Below are positions 56,180 to 64,000 of a stretch of 64,000 bases of DNA, piece after piece; position 1 is the first letter of the stretch, and every line of letters begins with the position of its first letter. Location of the stretch: positions 85,473 to 149,472 of the forward strand of contig NZ_JAPMOU010000004.1 of NCBI RefSeq assembly GCF_028858535.1, read 5' to 3'. The stretch comes from Spartinivicinus poritis (lineage in GTDB: Bacteria; Pseudomonadota; Gammaproteobacteria; Pseudomonadales; Zooshikellaceae). The notes beneath the pieces are model-generated. The model made no database searches. It saw only the letters and a program-made list of their open reading frames with translations, and was not told the origin of the DNA. The position numbers and the translations under genes are program-made.

Positions 56180-57136
56180 TTAGCTATACAACCGTCGCCG
56201 ACGAGCCTGCCCACCAAATCCTAAAGCTAATAAAACACCCCCTAACATCAGTGATATCATATTAGGTTCTGGCACAATCCCAGGTTCACAGTTTTCACTT
56301 CGTCTACAAGCTCTTAGGTCTCCCACAAAAGCCACGGAGTCATAAATTGTATCAGCTGTGTCAGCAATAACTATTTCCAGAGTATGCTCATCCAAGTCCT
56401 CATCTAACAAACCAATTACAGTTAGCACATCAGAAACACCATCATATTCAATCGGTAAATTATCAGTGCCTAGTTCATTATTATTAAAGTTATGAGCATT
56501 AGAGCCTGTTAAAAAGGAAATTAATGAACCATCCTGAAAATACGCATAATTTTTACCATCAACAATAAACGTAAAAATATCTGTCACTGCTTGATCAGGA
56601 AATTCCTCTGTAGCAAACACAAACATTGACTGAATAGCTTTAATTCCGTCAGCCACAGTAAATTTTACTTTAACTGAGTTATAATCTCGGTTAGCCCCTG
56701 GTAACCCCGCATTTTTTAAGATTTTTTCTACCCCAGCATGGGATGCTGTAGGCAATGCTGGAGCGCCAGACCTCAAATGACTGAAGTCATTAAAACTATT
56801 GGATTTTGGTACATTAGCAGACCCAGTTGAAAAAACGGCTCCACGATTTAAGTTAATCTGTTTACCGTTAACAGCATGAGTCATATCTAAATTTTTGAAA
56901 GTACCAGACTGAGCAGAGTAAGCATTACTGCCATCCCCTAGCCTACCATAATATTCAGCGCTACCTTCGATGATGTTAATACCACTGTTATTGGCTAGCA
57001 TGCTTTTGATAAGCGTCATTGCCGGGTCTTGGCCTTCCGTCTTATTCAGCAAGCCAACTTCAAATGACGCCTGAGCCTGAGACGACAGTATCACCCCCGC
57101 AAAGCCTAACGCAGTAATGAGTTTCTTTATTGACAT
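56180..57136 (-). CDS. PEP-CTERM exported protein with choice-of-anchor-L-like domain
   Basis: About 318 residues from ATG at 57136 (MSIKKLITALGFAGVILSSQ), chosen because AAGGA lies about 9 bases upstream; ATGs further up would overlap it. The signal peptide is followed by a domain with FEVGLLNKTEGQDP and SMFVFATEEFPDQAVTDIFT, reminiscent of choice-of-anchor L. The C-terminus is a PEP-CTERM sorting signal: VPEPNMISLMLGGVLLALGF, then QARRRR. It should be anchored or processed by an exosortase and be linked to exopolysaccharide; no exosortase gene is in this window. Confidence 0.85.
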   Translation of the reverse strand: MSIKKLITALGFAGVILSSQAQASFEVGLLNKTEGQDPAMTLIKSMLANNSGINIIEGSAEYYGRLGDGSNAYSAQSGTFKNLDMTHAVNGKQINLNRGAVFSTGSANVPKSNSFNDFSHLRSGAPALPTASHAGVEKILKNAGLPGANRDYNSVKVKFTVADGIKAIQSMFVFATEEFPDQAVTDIFTFIVDGKNYAYFQDGSLISFLTGSNAHNFNNNELGTDNLPIEYDGVSDVLTVIGLLDEDLDEHTLEIVIADTADTIYDSVAFVGDLRACRRSENCEPGIVPEPNMISLMLGGVLLALGFGGQARRRRLYS

Positions 57137-57404
57137 GAATTTCATTCCTTGTCTATTTTTATATCGCATTTTGCTATTAAAAATTCATGCCATACTCTAA
57201 AAACAGCTAAAAACAAAGCGCGAAACAAATCACACTAAAAAAGCTAACTGGTTATCGTAAAATTTACTGACAGCAGGCGAGGTGGAAATGGTCATTTAAT
57301 CTACTTTTTTACTAAACGACCATTTAGTCAATCAAAGATAAGTCTAAAAATCAGCAAGTTAAATAATTGTAAAAATTTGTAACGCAAACCGAAATCAACT
57401 TGGC

Positions 57405-57920
57405 TTACTTCTGTAACACAACTCGATCTAGTGTTTGATAGGAATATTTTATCGGTGGTTGATGATCCGTTTCTTGAGTTTCCTCAGCTATCAGTTGCCA
57501 CTGGTTATTATCAAACTCAGGAAAAAATGTATCCCCTTCAAACGACTGGTGCACCCGAGTTAAGTAAAGTCGGTTTGCTATAGGTAACGCCTGCTGGTAA
57601 ATTTGTGCACCGCCAATCACCATCATCTCTTCACATCCATCAATTACCCCTATACTCTCAGCCAGCTCTATTGCTGCTTCAAGGGTATGCACCACCTTAG
57701 CTCCCTCTGGCGCAAACGTTGAATTGCGAGTAATGACAATATTAGTCCGTCCAGGTAGAGGCTTACCTAATGACTCAAAGGTTTTTCGGCCCATAATGAT
57801 TGGTTTGCCCATAGTGAGCCGCTTAAAATAACGCAGATCACCTGGTAAATACCAAGGTAGCTTATTATTAATACCAATTGCATTATTTGCTGCAACCGCA
57901 GCCACCAAACAAATACGCAC
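57405..57920 (-). CDS. folA: Dihydrofolate reductase
   Basis: 171 residues, NADPH-dependent reduction of dihydrofolate. ICLVAAVAANNAIGINNKLP, WYLPGDLRYFKRLTMGKPII and MGRKTFESLGKPLPGR are canonical, including the active-site Asp of PGDLRYFK. Located beyond ilvD and well separated from it. Confidence 0.97.
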   Translation of the reverse strand: MRICLVAAVAANNAIGINNKLPWYLPGDLRYFKRLTMGKPIIMGRKTFESLGKPLPGRTNIVITRNSTFAPEGAKVVHTLEAAIELAESIGVIDGCEEMMVIGGAQIYQQALPIANRLYLTRVHQSFEGDTFFPEFDNNQWQLIAEETQETDHQPPIKYSYQTLDRVVLQK

Positions 57921-58189
57921 CTTGTTATTACCTCTTAACTCTGTTTACGCCAAAAACCGGCTATTCTAGCATCAAGCAGTAACCAGCCAAACTGCTTTTA
58001 AGCATCTCTACAGTTGCTTATAGCCCCTACACAAAACATCACTGCTTGTGTCGCTTTCTTATCCAGCCATTAACACTACTTGTGTCTTATTTACATGAAA
58101 CGACTTCTGCAACCATACTAGCCTAGTAAAAATAGTTAGCCATTTTTTAGCCTAGCGTCATAGATACAATAACAAACAGGAGCCAAACT

Positions 58190-58612
58190 ATGCGTTTGCC
58201 TTATTATGACCTATCCAGCAAAGCACTAAGCGGCTTTCGACAAATCAAAGACTATCTGGCCGATAGCTCACTTGGTTTGCCTATTGTCGAGCTAGTTTAC
58301 TTACGGGTTTCACAAATTAATGGCTGTTCATTCTGCCTTAAAATGCACGCCCAGTCCTTACGAAAAGCTGGCGAAACAGATGATAGAATAGACTCTCTGG
58401 CTGGTTGGCGCGTCAGTAGCTTGTACACAGCCAAAGAACGAGCAGCCCTAGCCTGGGCCGAAGCTGTCACCCATATTGAGGTAAGCCATGCCAATGATGA
58501 ATATTATGAGCCTTTAAAAGAGTACTTTTCAGATCAAGAAATCTCCAACTTAACCTTTGCTGTTTCGTTGATGAACGCACTTAATCGCGTTGCTATTAGT
58601 ATGCGGCAATAA
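58190..58612 (+). CDS. AhpD/carboxymuconolactone decarboxylase-family protein
   Basis: 140 residues, all-helical. The redox site is INGCSFCLKMHAQSLRKAG, a C-x-x-C followed by His as in AhpD-like peroxidase adaptors. GWRVSSLYTAKERAALAWAE is also typical. Likely an alkylhydroperoxidase-type redox protein. Strong ribosome-binding site AGGAG. Confidence 0.9.
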   Translation: MRLPYYDLSSKALSGFRQIKDYLADSSLGLPIVELVYLRVSQINGCSFCLKMHAQSLRKAGETDDRIDSLAGWRVSSLYTAKERAALAWAEAVTHIEVSHANDEYYEPLKEYFSDQEISNLTFAVSLMNALNRVAISMRQ

Positions 58613-58617
58613 TTGTG

Positions 58618-58700
58618 TATACCCTTCACGGATGATTTCTAGGTATTGTTTTTTTCATTAAACACCATGGATGGTGTGAATTAAATTACACTCAGAATTC
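58618..58700. repeat. Dispersed repeat, copy 3
   Basis: TATACCCTTCACGGATGATT, then CTAGG, and 30 bases later the palindrome CACCATGGATGGTG, in the same order as the copy at 21690. Confidence 0.6.
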
Positions 58701-58775
58701 AGCCACTAAGTGTATACTCTTTAGGAGTACAGTCATCTATAGCCATAACGCTTAACTGTTAGGAGATAAACACCT

Positions 58776-59723
58776 ATGGCATCGGGTTCCAAAAAAGTCA
58801 TTGTTGCTGCGTTAATTGGTAATAGTTTAGTCGCTATTACCAAGTTTATTGCTTCATTTATTACTGGCAGCTCTGCCATGTTCTCCGAAGCCATTCACTC
58901 AGTAGTCGACTCTGGCAACCAGGTTTTACTGCTTTACGGATTAAAACAATCGAAAAAGCCAGCAAGTGAAGAATATCCTTTTGGTCATGGCAAGGAAGTG
59001 TATTTCTGGAGTTTTGTCGTTGCTATTTTAATTTTCGCCGTAGGGGCCGGTATTTCTATTTATGAAGGTATTCATCACATATTACATCCAACTCCTATTA
59101 CCAACCCTATTATTAACTATATAGTGCTCACCCTGGCTATTATTTTTGAAGGAGGCTGTTGGTGGGTAGCCATGAAAGAATTTAAAAAAGTTAAAGGCGA
59201 AATGGGTTATCTAGAGGCAGTACATAAAGGTAAAGACCCTTCATTATTTGTTGTATTTTTCGAAGATTCCGCCGCTATTTTAGGTCTATTAATTGCCTTG
59301 CTAAGTGTTATTTTAGGCCAGGTTACTGGCAACCCTTATTTTGATGGGATCGCATCCGTATTAATCGGCATTATTTTAGCTACTACTGCTATTTGGTTAG
59401 CTTATGAAACTAAAAGCCTATTGATTGGTGAAAGTGCCAGAGGTCATATCGTCAGGGGAATACGTCATTTAGCCCGTGGTGAGTCTGGTGTAGCATATAT
59501 CAATGAGGTGGTGACCATGCAAATGGGGCCAGAATTTATTTTAGCTAACCTCAGTATTGATTTTGATGATGATTTACAGGCAACAGATATTGAGCGCATA
59601 ATCGTCAGAATAGACCAAACAATCAAACTCACTTACCCAAATGTAAAACGTGTTTTCATTGAGGCAAAATCACGGGTTGATGCTATTGCTAGTCAGGCTC
59701 AACCTGTAAATCTTGGAGAATAA
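58776..59723 (+). CDS. Cation diffusion facilitator (CDF) transporter
   Basis: 315 residues with about six membrane helices (residues 7-210) and a cytoplasmic C-terminal domain. Metal-site helices include FSEAIHSVVDSGNQVLLLYG and FEDSAAILGLLIALLSVILG, each with the Asp/His pair. Exports Zn2+, Fe2+ or Mn2+ by proton antiport. Given the Zur boxes elsewhere in the window, zinc is a fair guess but not shown. Confidence 0.92.
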   Translation: MASGSKKVIVAALIGNSLVAITKFIASFITGSSAMFSEAIHSVVDSGNQVLLLYGLKQSKKPASEEYPFGHGKEVYFWSFVVAILIFAVGAGISIYEGIHHILHPTPITNPIINYIVLTLAIIFEGGCWWVAMKEFKKVKGEMGYLEAVHKGKDPSLFVVFFEDSAAILGLLIALLSVILGQVTGNPYFDGIASVLIGIILATTAIWLAYETKSLLIGESARGHIVRGIRHLARGESGVAYINEVVTMQMGPEFILANLSIDFDDDLQATDIERIIVRIDQTIKLTYPNVKRVFIEAKSRVDAIASQAQPVNLGE

Positions 59724-59736
59724 ATATTGGTTAACG

Positions 59737-59765
59737 TTAGCCTCCTTTTCATTAAAGGGGGCTAA
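59737..59765 (+). terminator. Hairpin after the CDF gene
   Basis: TTAGCCTCCTTT pairs with AAAGGGGGCTAA (one G-U) around TCATT, starting 13 bp after the stop. Confidence 0.55.
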
Positions 59766-60054
59766 TGGTCTGTGCGTAAAGCAAAAAAATAACAACTTTA
59801 CGCATGAACCACTCTTCCAAAATAGTTACAACTCCAGCCCTCCAAAACCCTCATGTTTACAAAATAAATTTAGATTTATCGCCATTTTAAAAAAATCATT
59901 CATAATACGAACACCATTATTTTACATAAAAATAATAACTGCTTAATTAACCAAATGAAAACCAACCCCTATCACAAAGCCTGAGAAAAAGTATGCTAAT
60001 ATTCAACTGAGTTTTAAAGAATATTTGTAATAAAACTGATAAGGAAATTGTAAA

Positions 60055-61215
60055 ATGTGTACTGAATTTATCTTACCATCTCAACTTTCACCACAGTTAA
60101 AAGACTTTCCTTTTTCTGGTCGAACTATGGACTTTGAGTATAATTTTGACTGGACTGTAGCGGCAATTCCTGAAGAGACTAAATTACATGCTGTTGGTAG
60201 CAACGATTTACCTGTTGCCAAAAGGCTTCCAGGTTATAAATGGGAGTCTAAATACGCCTACATAGGAGTAGGAATTAGTGCAGGAAAAAATGTATTGGGT
60301 AAAGTATTCGACTCTGTATTAGATTTACCCAGCAAAGTGTCTGACGGCCTTAATTCGGAAGGGCTTACAGCAGCGGCACTATGGTTACCCGGTTCTGAAT
60401 ACCCTCATTTAGATAATGTGCCTAGTGATGATTATTATCTACTTTCAATGATGGATATCTGTTGTTGGGCTTTAAGCCAATATAAAAATATACCAGACTT
60501 GAAAGCAGATTTAGAACAAATTAGTCAAGGAAAGCCAATACAAGATGGCACAAAACTCTATATCTGGGACCCACTACAGTTCAACTCTAACAGTACTGTA
60601 AACCTTATGCCACTTCATTTTCAATTTCATGATAGGCAAGGAAATAGTTTATTGCTGGAACTTAGAAATGGAAAACTGGAAATTACCGATAATACTGATT
60701 TAGGTGTTTTAACAAATGCTCCTTTTTATGACTGGCATCGTACAAACTTACAAAATTACTTAAATGTTACTAATATTGAACCCAACAAAGAAGGCAAACC
60801 CATTATTGGAATGAATGTTAAAGCGGCTGGAAATGGTAGTGGTACTATAGGGCTTAGCTCATCACCTTTACCAGCTGATCGCTTTCTTCGTACCGTACAA
60901 AGTTTAAACTTTGGTATTGACTGGATTAAAGATAACAGTCATGCCCCAAAAAAACTACTAACCTACGTAATCAACATTATAGCTGGTGTAGTCGTTGCAC
61001 CAGGCGTATGTAAAACCCATAAAAATGAAGGCACTGGCGATTATACACAGTGGTGGATAGTTCGTGATCCCATTGAAAAAGAGTTACATTTAGCGACTTA
61101 CGATAGCCTTGGAACATGGACAGTACGCTTTAAAGACTTTAAGTTAAACGCAGGTAGTAAGCCAGTTTATCTTGACTTAAATGCTGCCATAGAAATGCCA
61201 ATATTAAAACCTTAA
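60055..61215 (+). CDS. Choloylglycine hydrolase-like Ntn amidohydrolase
   Basis: 386 residues. After the initiator Met the protein starts with Cys2 (MCTEFIL), the N-terminal nucleophile of the penicillin V acylase/bile-salt hydrolase family, and GRTMDFEYNF supplies the Arg-x-x-Asp pair. LTNAPFYDWH is the family Asn-containing segment. There is no signal peptide, so it acts in the cytoplasm unless exported otherwise. Substrates could be N-acyl amides such as homoserine-lactone signals; family membership does not decide this. SD AAGGAA precedes the ATG. Confidence 0.9.
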   Translation: MCTEFILPSQLSPQLKDFPFSGRTMDFEYNFDWTVAAIPEETKLHAVGSNDLPVAKRLPGYKWESKYAYIGVGISAGKNVLGKVFDSVLDLPSKVSDGLNSEGLTAAALWLPGSEYPHLDNVPSDDYYLLSMMDICCWALSQYKNIPDLKADLEQISQGKPIQDGTKLYIWDPLQFNSNSTVNLMPLHFQFHDRQGNSLLLELRNGKLEITDNTDLGVLTNAPFYDWHRTNLQNYLNVTNIEPNKEGKPIIGMNVKAAGNGSGTIGLSSSPLPADRFLRTVQSLNFGIDWIKDNSHAPKKLLTYVINIIAGVVVAPGVCKTHKNEGTGDYTQWWIVRDPIEKELHLATYDSLGTWTVRFKDFKLNAGSKPVYLDLNAAIEMPILKP

Positions 61216-61842
61216 AATAGGCATGTTTAACTGCATGACCATTATAGTTGTTTGGTCATGCCTCGATCTAAGTTTGACTGATTAGTAAACAGTACAGAAA
61301 CATAAATAAGGCCCTAACTTGCTAACCCAATGCTTCAAATGATTCGGGCAGTATCTGCCCACCAGTCACGACAACTGAACGACCTGAAATTGAGTTGCAC
61401 ATTACCCCCTATTAATACGCTAGCTATTTTCTATGATTTAAGTAGATGTCCCAGTGAACACAGAATGATATTGAGTAAAGATAATAAAAAACCAATTAAT
61501 GCAATAATCGCCATGAAAGAAACAAAAAACCCATTTAACTTTTAAGGTTACACATAGACCATTAATAATTATTAAATATGTCCTAAAGTCAAACAATTCA
61601 TACTATATAAATTGACCTTAATCAAAAAAATATAAAAAAACTTACCAAGCCAACCAAGTATTGTTAAAATATAGCACACAACTATTGTATTACTTTGGTA
61701 CGAGCCAAAAGCTCAACCCGCCTTAAATGGCTACAGAATACAACAGTCAATTTTTATAAACTGCGATAGGAACCACGTAGTATTATACCTATATCAATGG
61801 GTATTAAACGGTAATCGCCTCAATATAATCAAGGAGAGTATT
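61216..61842. other. Intergenic region
   Basis: 627 bp with no convincing gene. A small inverted repeat GCATGACC/GGTCATGC (61233-61261) may end the amidohydrolase transcript, and GGGCAG-TAT-CTGCCC (about 61347-61361) is a short palindrome. Confidence 0.4.
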
Positions 61843-62187
61843 TTGAAAATTATAAAAATAGCTGCTTTAGCAGGTGCACTTATTACCTCATCTTTTGTTG
61901 CAGCTGAAGGTACCAAAGAAGTATTAATGGGGGTTGATATCTTACCAAACTCCATTGAATTACATGTTGCTTCAGGTGGTTGTACTAATGCCGATAGCTT
62001 TATCATTAATGTTGATAAAAGTGCTTCACCGTACTCTGTAACTATCCTACGCATTCAGCCTGACTTCTGTGAAGCCCATATACCTGATGGCATAAAAGTA
62101 TCGTTTGACAGAACTCTTTTGGGCTTGGGTGGAAAGGTGGAGTTTATTCTTACTAACAAAATTGGCAATACTTCTAACCACCAATAG
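61843..62187 (+). CDS. Small exported hypothetical protein
   Basis: 114 residues from a TTG start, supported by AAGGAGAG 6 bases upstream. A signal peptide ends near VAAEG; the mature part is beta-rich, with two Cys residues about 43 apart (ASGGCTNADSF and QPDFCEAHI) likely to form a disulfide. No family recognised. Confidence 0.65.
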   Translation: MKIIKIAALAGALITSSFVAAEGTKEVLMGVDILPNSIELHVASGGCTNADSFIINVDKSASPYSVTILRIQPDFCEAHIPDGIKVSFDRTLLGLGGKVEFILTNKIGNTSNHQ

Positions 62188-62226
62188 CTGACTATATTCT
62201 TCAGCTTAAAGCCTACCTTCTTCATA

Positions 62227-62260
62227 TAGAAATTGACTGATAGAAGTCAGTCAATTTCTA
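62227..62260 (+). terminator. Perfect hairpin between two exported-protein genes
   Basis: TAGAAATTGACTGA pairs perfectly with TCAGTCAATTTCTA (14 bp) around TAGAAG, 40 bp after the preceding stop. Confidence 0.7.
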
Positions 62261-62384
62261 GCCGTCTTTGCTTCTTACAATACTCTCAAGTTATAGCCAA
62301 AGCGAATGGGTATAGTTGCTAGTTTGCTTGTTATGCACTATTTATAGGTTTTATTAACCAACTCTATAGAGTTGAATAGGTGAA

Positions 62385-63146
62385 GTGAATAAGATTTTAT
62401 TGATTAGTTTGATATTTATTATCAACTTCCCTCTATCTGCGAGTAATTCAGATGACACTATTTACTTTGTTACTGAATCTTGGCAGGACGCCACTAATAG
62501 TGATGGTACAGGAATTTATTGGGATATCCTACGAAAAGTCTATAACCCTAAAGGTATCAAGATATCATTTAAAATTGTTCCCTATGAACGCTCCGTAAAA
62601 ATGATTCAACATCAAAAAGCAGATGCGGCTATCGGTACTTATGAAGATGAAATAGAAGAAGCTATTTATCCTAAATGGCATTTTGATGCAGATCAAGTCG
62701 TTGCGATTTTTAAAAAGAATTTAATAAAAAAATGGCAAGGTGAATCCAGTATTGCGAACAAAAAGGTAGTATGGATTCGGGGCTATGCCTATGATGAGTA
62801 TTTAAATGTTTCAGTCAAAAAATATGAGGTTGATTTAAGAAAGAGTGCTCTATTAATGTTGCAAAACAACAGAGTTGATTTTTTTCTAGATGCTATATAT
62901 GACCTCCAAGCAGAGCTAGATAAAGGCTACTTCGATTACTCTCATTACCAAATAGAGGATGTCATCCAGCTTAATCTATATCTAGCCTTTGCTAATAATG
63001 AACGGGGTAAAAAATTTCGAAAAATATTTGATGAACAGTTTTCCATACTACTCAAATCCGGTGAAATAAAAAGGCTTTATGAACAATGGGACTGGGGTTT
63101 TTTACCTTTTCCAGATTTTACTGTAAATACTAACGATAAACAGTAA
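62385..63146 (+). CDS. Family-3 periplasmic solute-binding protein
   Basis: 253 residues from a GTG start (AGG 4 bases upstream). Signal peptide about 1-20, then the SBP_bac_3 pattern: TESWQDATNSDGTGIYWDIL, VPYERSVKMIQHQKADAAIG and NNRVDFFLDAIYDL. These proteins bind amino acids or similar ligands for ABC uptake or sensing; no transporter genes adjoin it. A related, decayed copy lies at 47211. Confidence 0.85.
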   Translation: MNKILLISLIFIINFPLSASNSDDTIYFVTESWQDATNSDGTGIYWDILRKVYNPKGIKISFKIVPYERSVKMIQHQKADAAIGTYEDEIEEAIYPKWHFDADQVVAIFKKNLIKKWQGESSIANKKVVWIRGYAYDEYLNVSVKKYEVDLRKSALLMLQNNRVDFFLDAIYDLQAELDKGYFDYSHYQIEDVIQLNLYLAFANNERGKKFRKIFDEQFSILLKSGEIKRLYEQWDWGFLPFPDFTVNTNDKQ

Positions 63147-63352
63147 TTATCAGCTTGATTCTTTTACTGCTTGTAAGACTAGTAATTATTAAAAAGGTAT
63201 TGATGTTCTATATAGCAGTAATTTCTAGTCAATCCCTCTCTACCTCCCCTTTTTTCAAAGGGAGAAGTTGGATTGTGCCACCTTGCTATTCCATATAGAG
63301 AACAAATCATACACAATAAGACTTCACTTTACTTGAGATTCACCATAAGCAG

Positions 63353-64000
63353 ATGTCGACAACAACCACTCTATCTACAACAGAACAATGGGAACAAGAG
63401 CTGCAGAGACTTGTTAAAGTTCATTTTGCAGCTGCCCATCAACGAGTAGATGTTGTTTATCAGCAGCACTTTGCCTCCTTACGTAAAGTGTTACACCGAC
63501 ATTGGCAGCACCGTAAGGATATTCCACGGGATTTAGCCAATATTCCCCGTGCAACTTGGCACTTGGCAAAACGCATAGGTGGCCAGCGAGTTGATGACAC
63601 CATTAAACTAAGCCAGAAAGAAGTTGCGATCAGCCAGATTTTGATTAACGAATTACTTGCCCTACCGCAGCTTGAGCAAATGCTCATTGAGCATATAAAA
63701 AGCCATCCCAGCACAGAAGCCAATCACTGGGATGAGCTGCAAACCCTAATCAATGAATTCACCCCAGAACAAGCACAGCAACGCCTGCAGCAAGCGCTTA
63801 GCCGCCTTACTCTGACCCACGAAGGCAGCCGAGACATGCTGATCTTTTTTACGCTTGGACTGGTAGGACGTTCGTTCAGTGACAAGCTTGCGTTTGGTAG
63901 TGCATTAGGTTTAGGGTCAGCAGCTGCAACCAGCCTTTATATTAGTCAACAGTCGTATTGGGGAGCTTTGTGGGCAAAATGGGCAGGCGTGCCTACCTGG
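63353..64000 (+). CDS. Hypothetical protein, 3' end outside the window
   Basis: Open to the right edge (216 codons). Starts MSTTTTLSTTEQWEQELQRL. The first two thirds are helical and charged; near the edge there are hydrophobic segments (MLIFFTLGLVGRSFSDKLAF and SALGLGSAAATSLYISQQSY) followed by WGALWAKWAGVPTW, which suggests a membrane-associated protein. I do not recognise the family with certainty. Confidence 0.7.
   Translation, partial: MSTTTTLSTTEQWEQELQRLVKVHFAAAHQRVDVVYQQHFASLRKVLHRHWQHRKDIPRDLANIPRATWHLAKRIGGQRVDDTIKLSQKEVAISQILINELLALPQLEQMLIEHIKSHPSTEANHWDELQTLINEFTPEQAQQRLQQALSRLTLTHEGSRDMLIFFTLGLVGRSFSDKLAFGSALGLGSAAATSLYISQQSYWGALWAKWAGVPTW

Noticed and set aside
61440..61520. 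Minus-strand frame for a 27-residue hydrophobic peptide (MAIIALIGFLLSLLNIILCS...) as a small type I toxin
   Set aside because: No ribosome-binding site, promoter or antisense RNA signature; could be chance in AT-rich DNA.
61330..61545. 71-codon plus-strand frame after the Ntn hydrolase gene
   Set aside because: No ribosome-binding site and no recognisable domain; composition is not convincing.

Overview
The window is chromosome from a low-to-moderate GC marine-type gammaproteobacterium of the Oceanospirillales/Pseudomonadales kind (a Zooshikella-like organism is my guess from gene content, not a proven assignment). The housekeeping genes follow the Pseudomonas aeruginosa order miaA-mutL-amiB-tsaE-nnr-queG-orn-rsgA-motB-motA-HDOD gene-rhodanese-psd-PilZ gene-fimX-serB, but that backbone is interrupted by several accessory blocks.

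Layout. 1-12.3 kb: tRNA modification and repair genes (miaA 5' end, mutL, amiB, tsaE, nnrDE, queG), orn, rsgA, the flagellar stator pair motAB and an HDOD protein. 12.3-17.7 kb: accessory genes (SH3-MepA endopeptidase, HEAT protein, a broken nhaC, a LysE-type exporter, a CBS protein). 17.9-19.7 kb: rhodanese and psd. 19.7-33.5 kb: an accessory block with a Tat-exported spermidine-dehydrogenase-like enzyme beside a polyamine-type binding protein, a KfrA-like coiled-coil protein, a gene-poor stretch holding tRNA-like sequences, an aminotransferase, a two-gene exported unit ending in a deaminase-fold toxin candidate, an M23 peptidase, a cupin and a YopT-type cysteine protease. 33.6-36.3 kb: the complete EF-P module (epmA, efp, epmB). 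36.7-41 kb: PilZ-type protein and fimX. 41-48.4 kb: a secreted deiminase-like protein, a di-haem peroxidase, a NicO-type metal transporter with a Zur-like regulator broken by an in-frame stop, two matching Zur-box palindromes, and relics. 48.4-64 kb: serB, a phytase-like esterase, a response regulator/diguanylate cyclase pair, ilvD, a PEP-CTERM protein, folA, an AhpD-like protein, a CDF transporter, an Ntn amidohydrolase and a solute-binding protein.

The most unusual signal is at 25975-26117. There the 3' half of a tRNA-Asn(GUU) precedes its own 5' half, separated by 19 bases. The two acceptor strands pair over all 7 positions, the invariant tertiary bases are present, the outer flanks are complementary in two 8-bp blocks, and a promoter-like sequence would start transcription at the outer stem. 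This is the layout of a circularly permuted tRNA gene, which to my knowledge is not an established gene type in bacteria; it could also be a rearranged relic. Other points of interest are three candidate effector-type enzymes (deaminase, C58 protease, deiminase with a paralogue relic), the Zur-box circuit, and two short inverted-repeat elements, one with a clear 6-bp target duplication.
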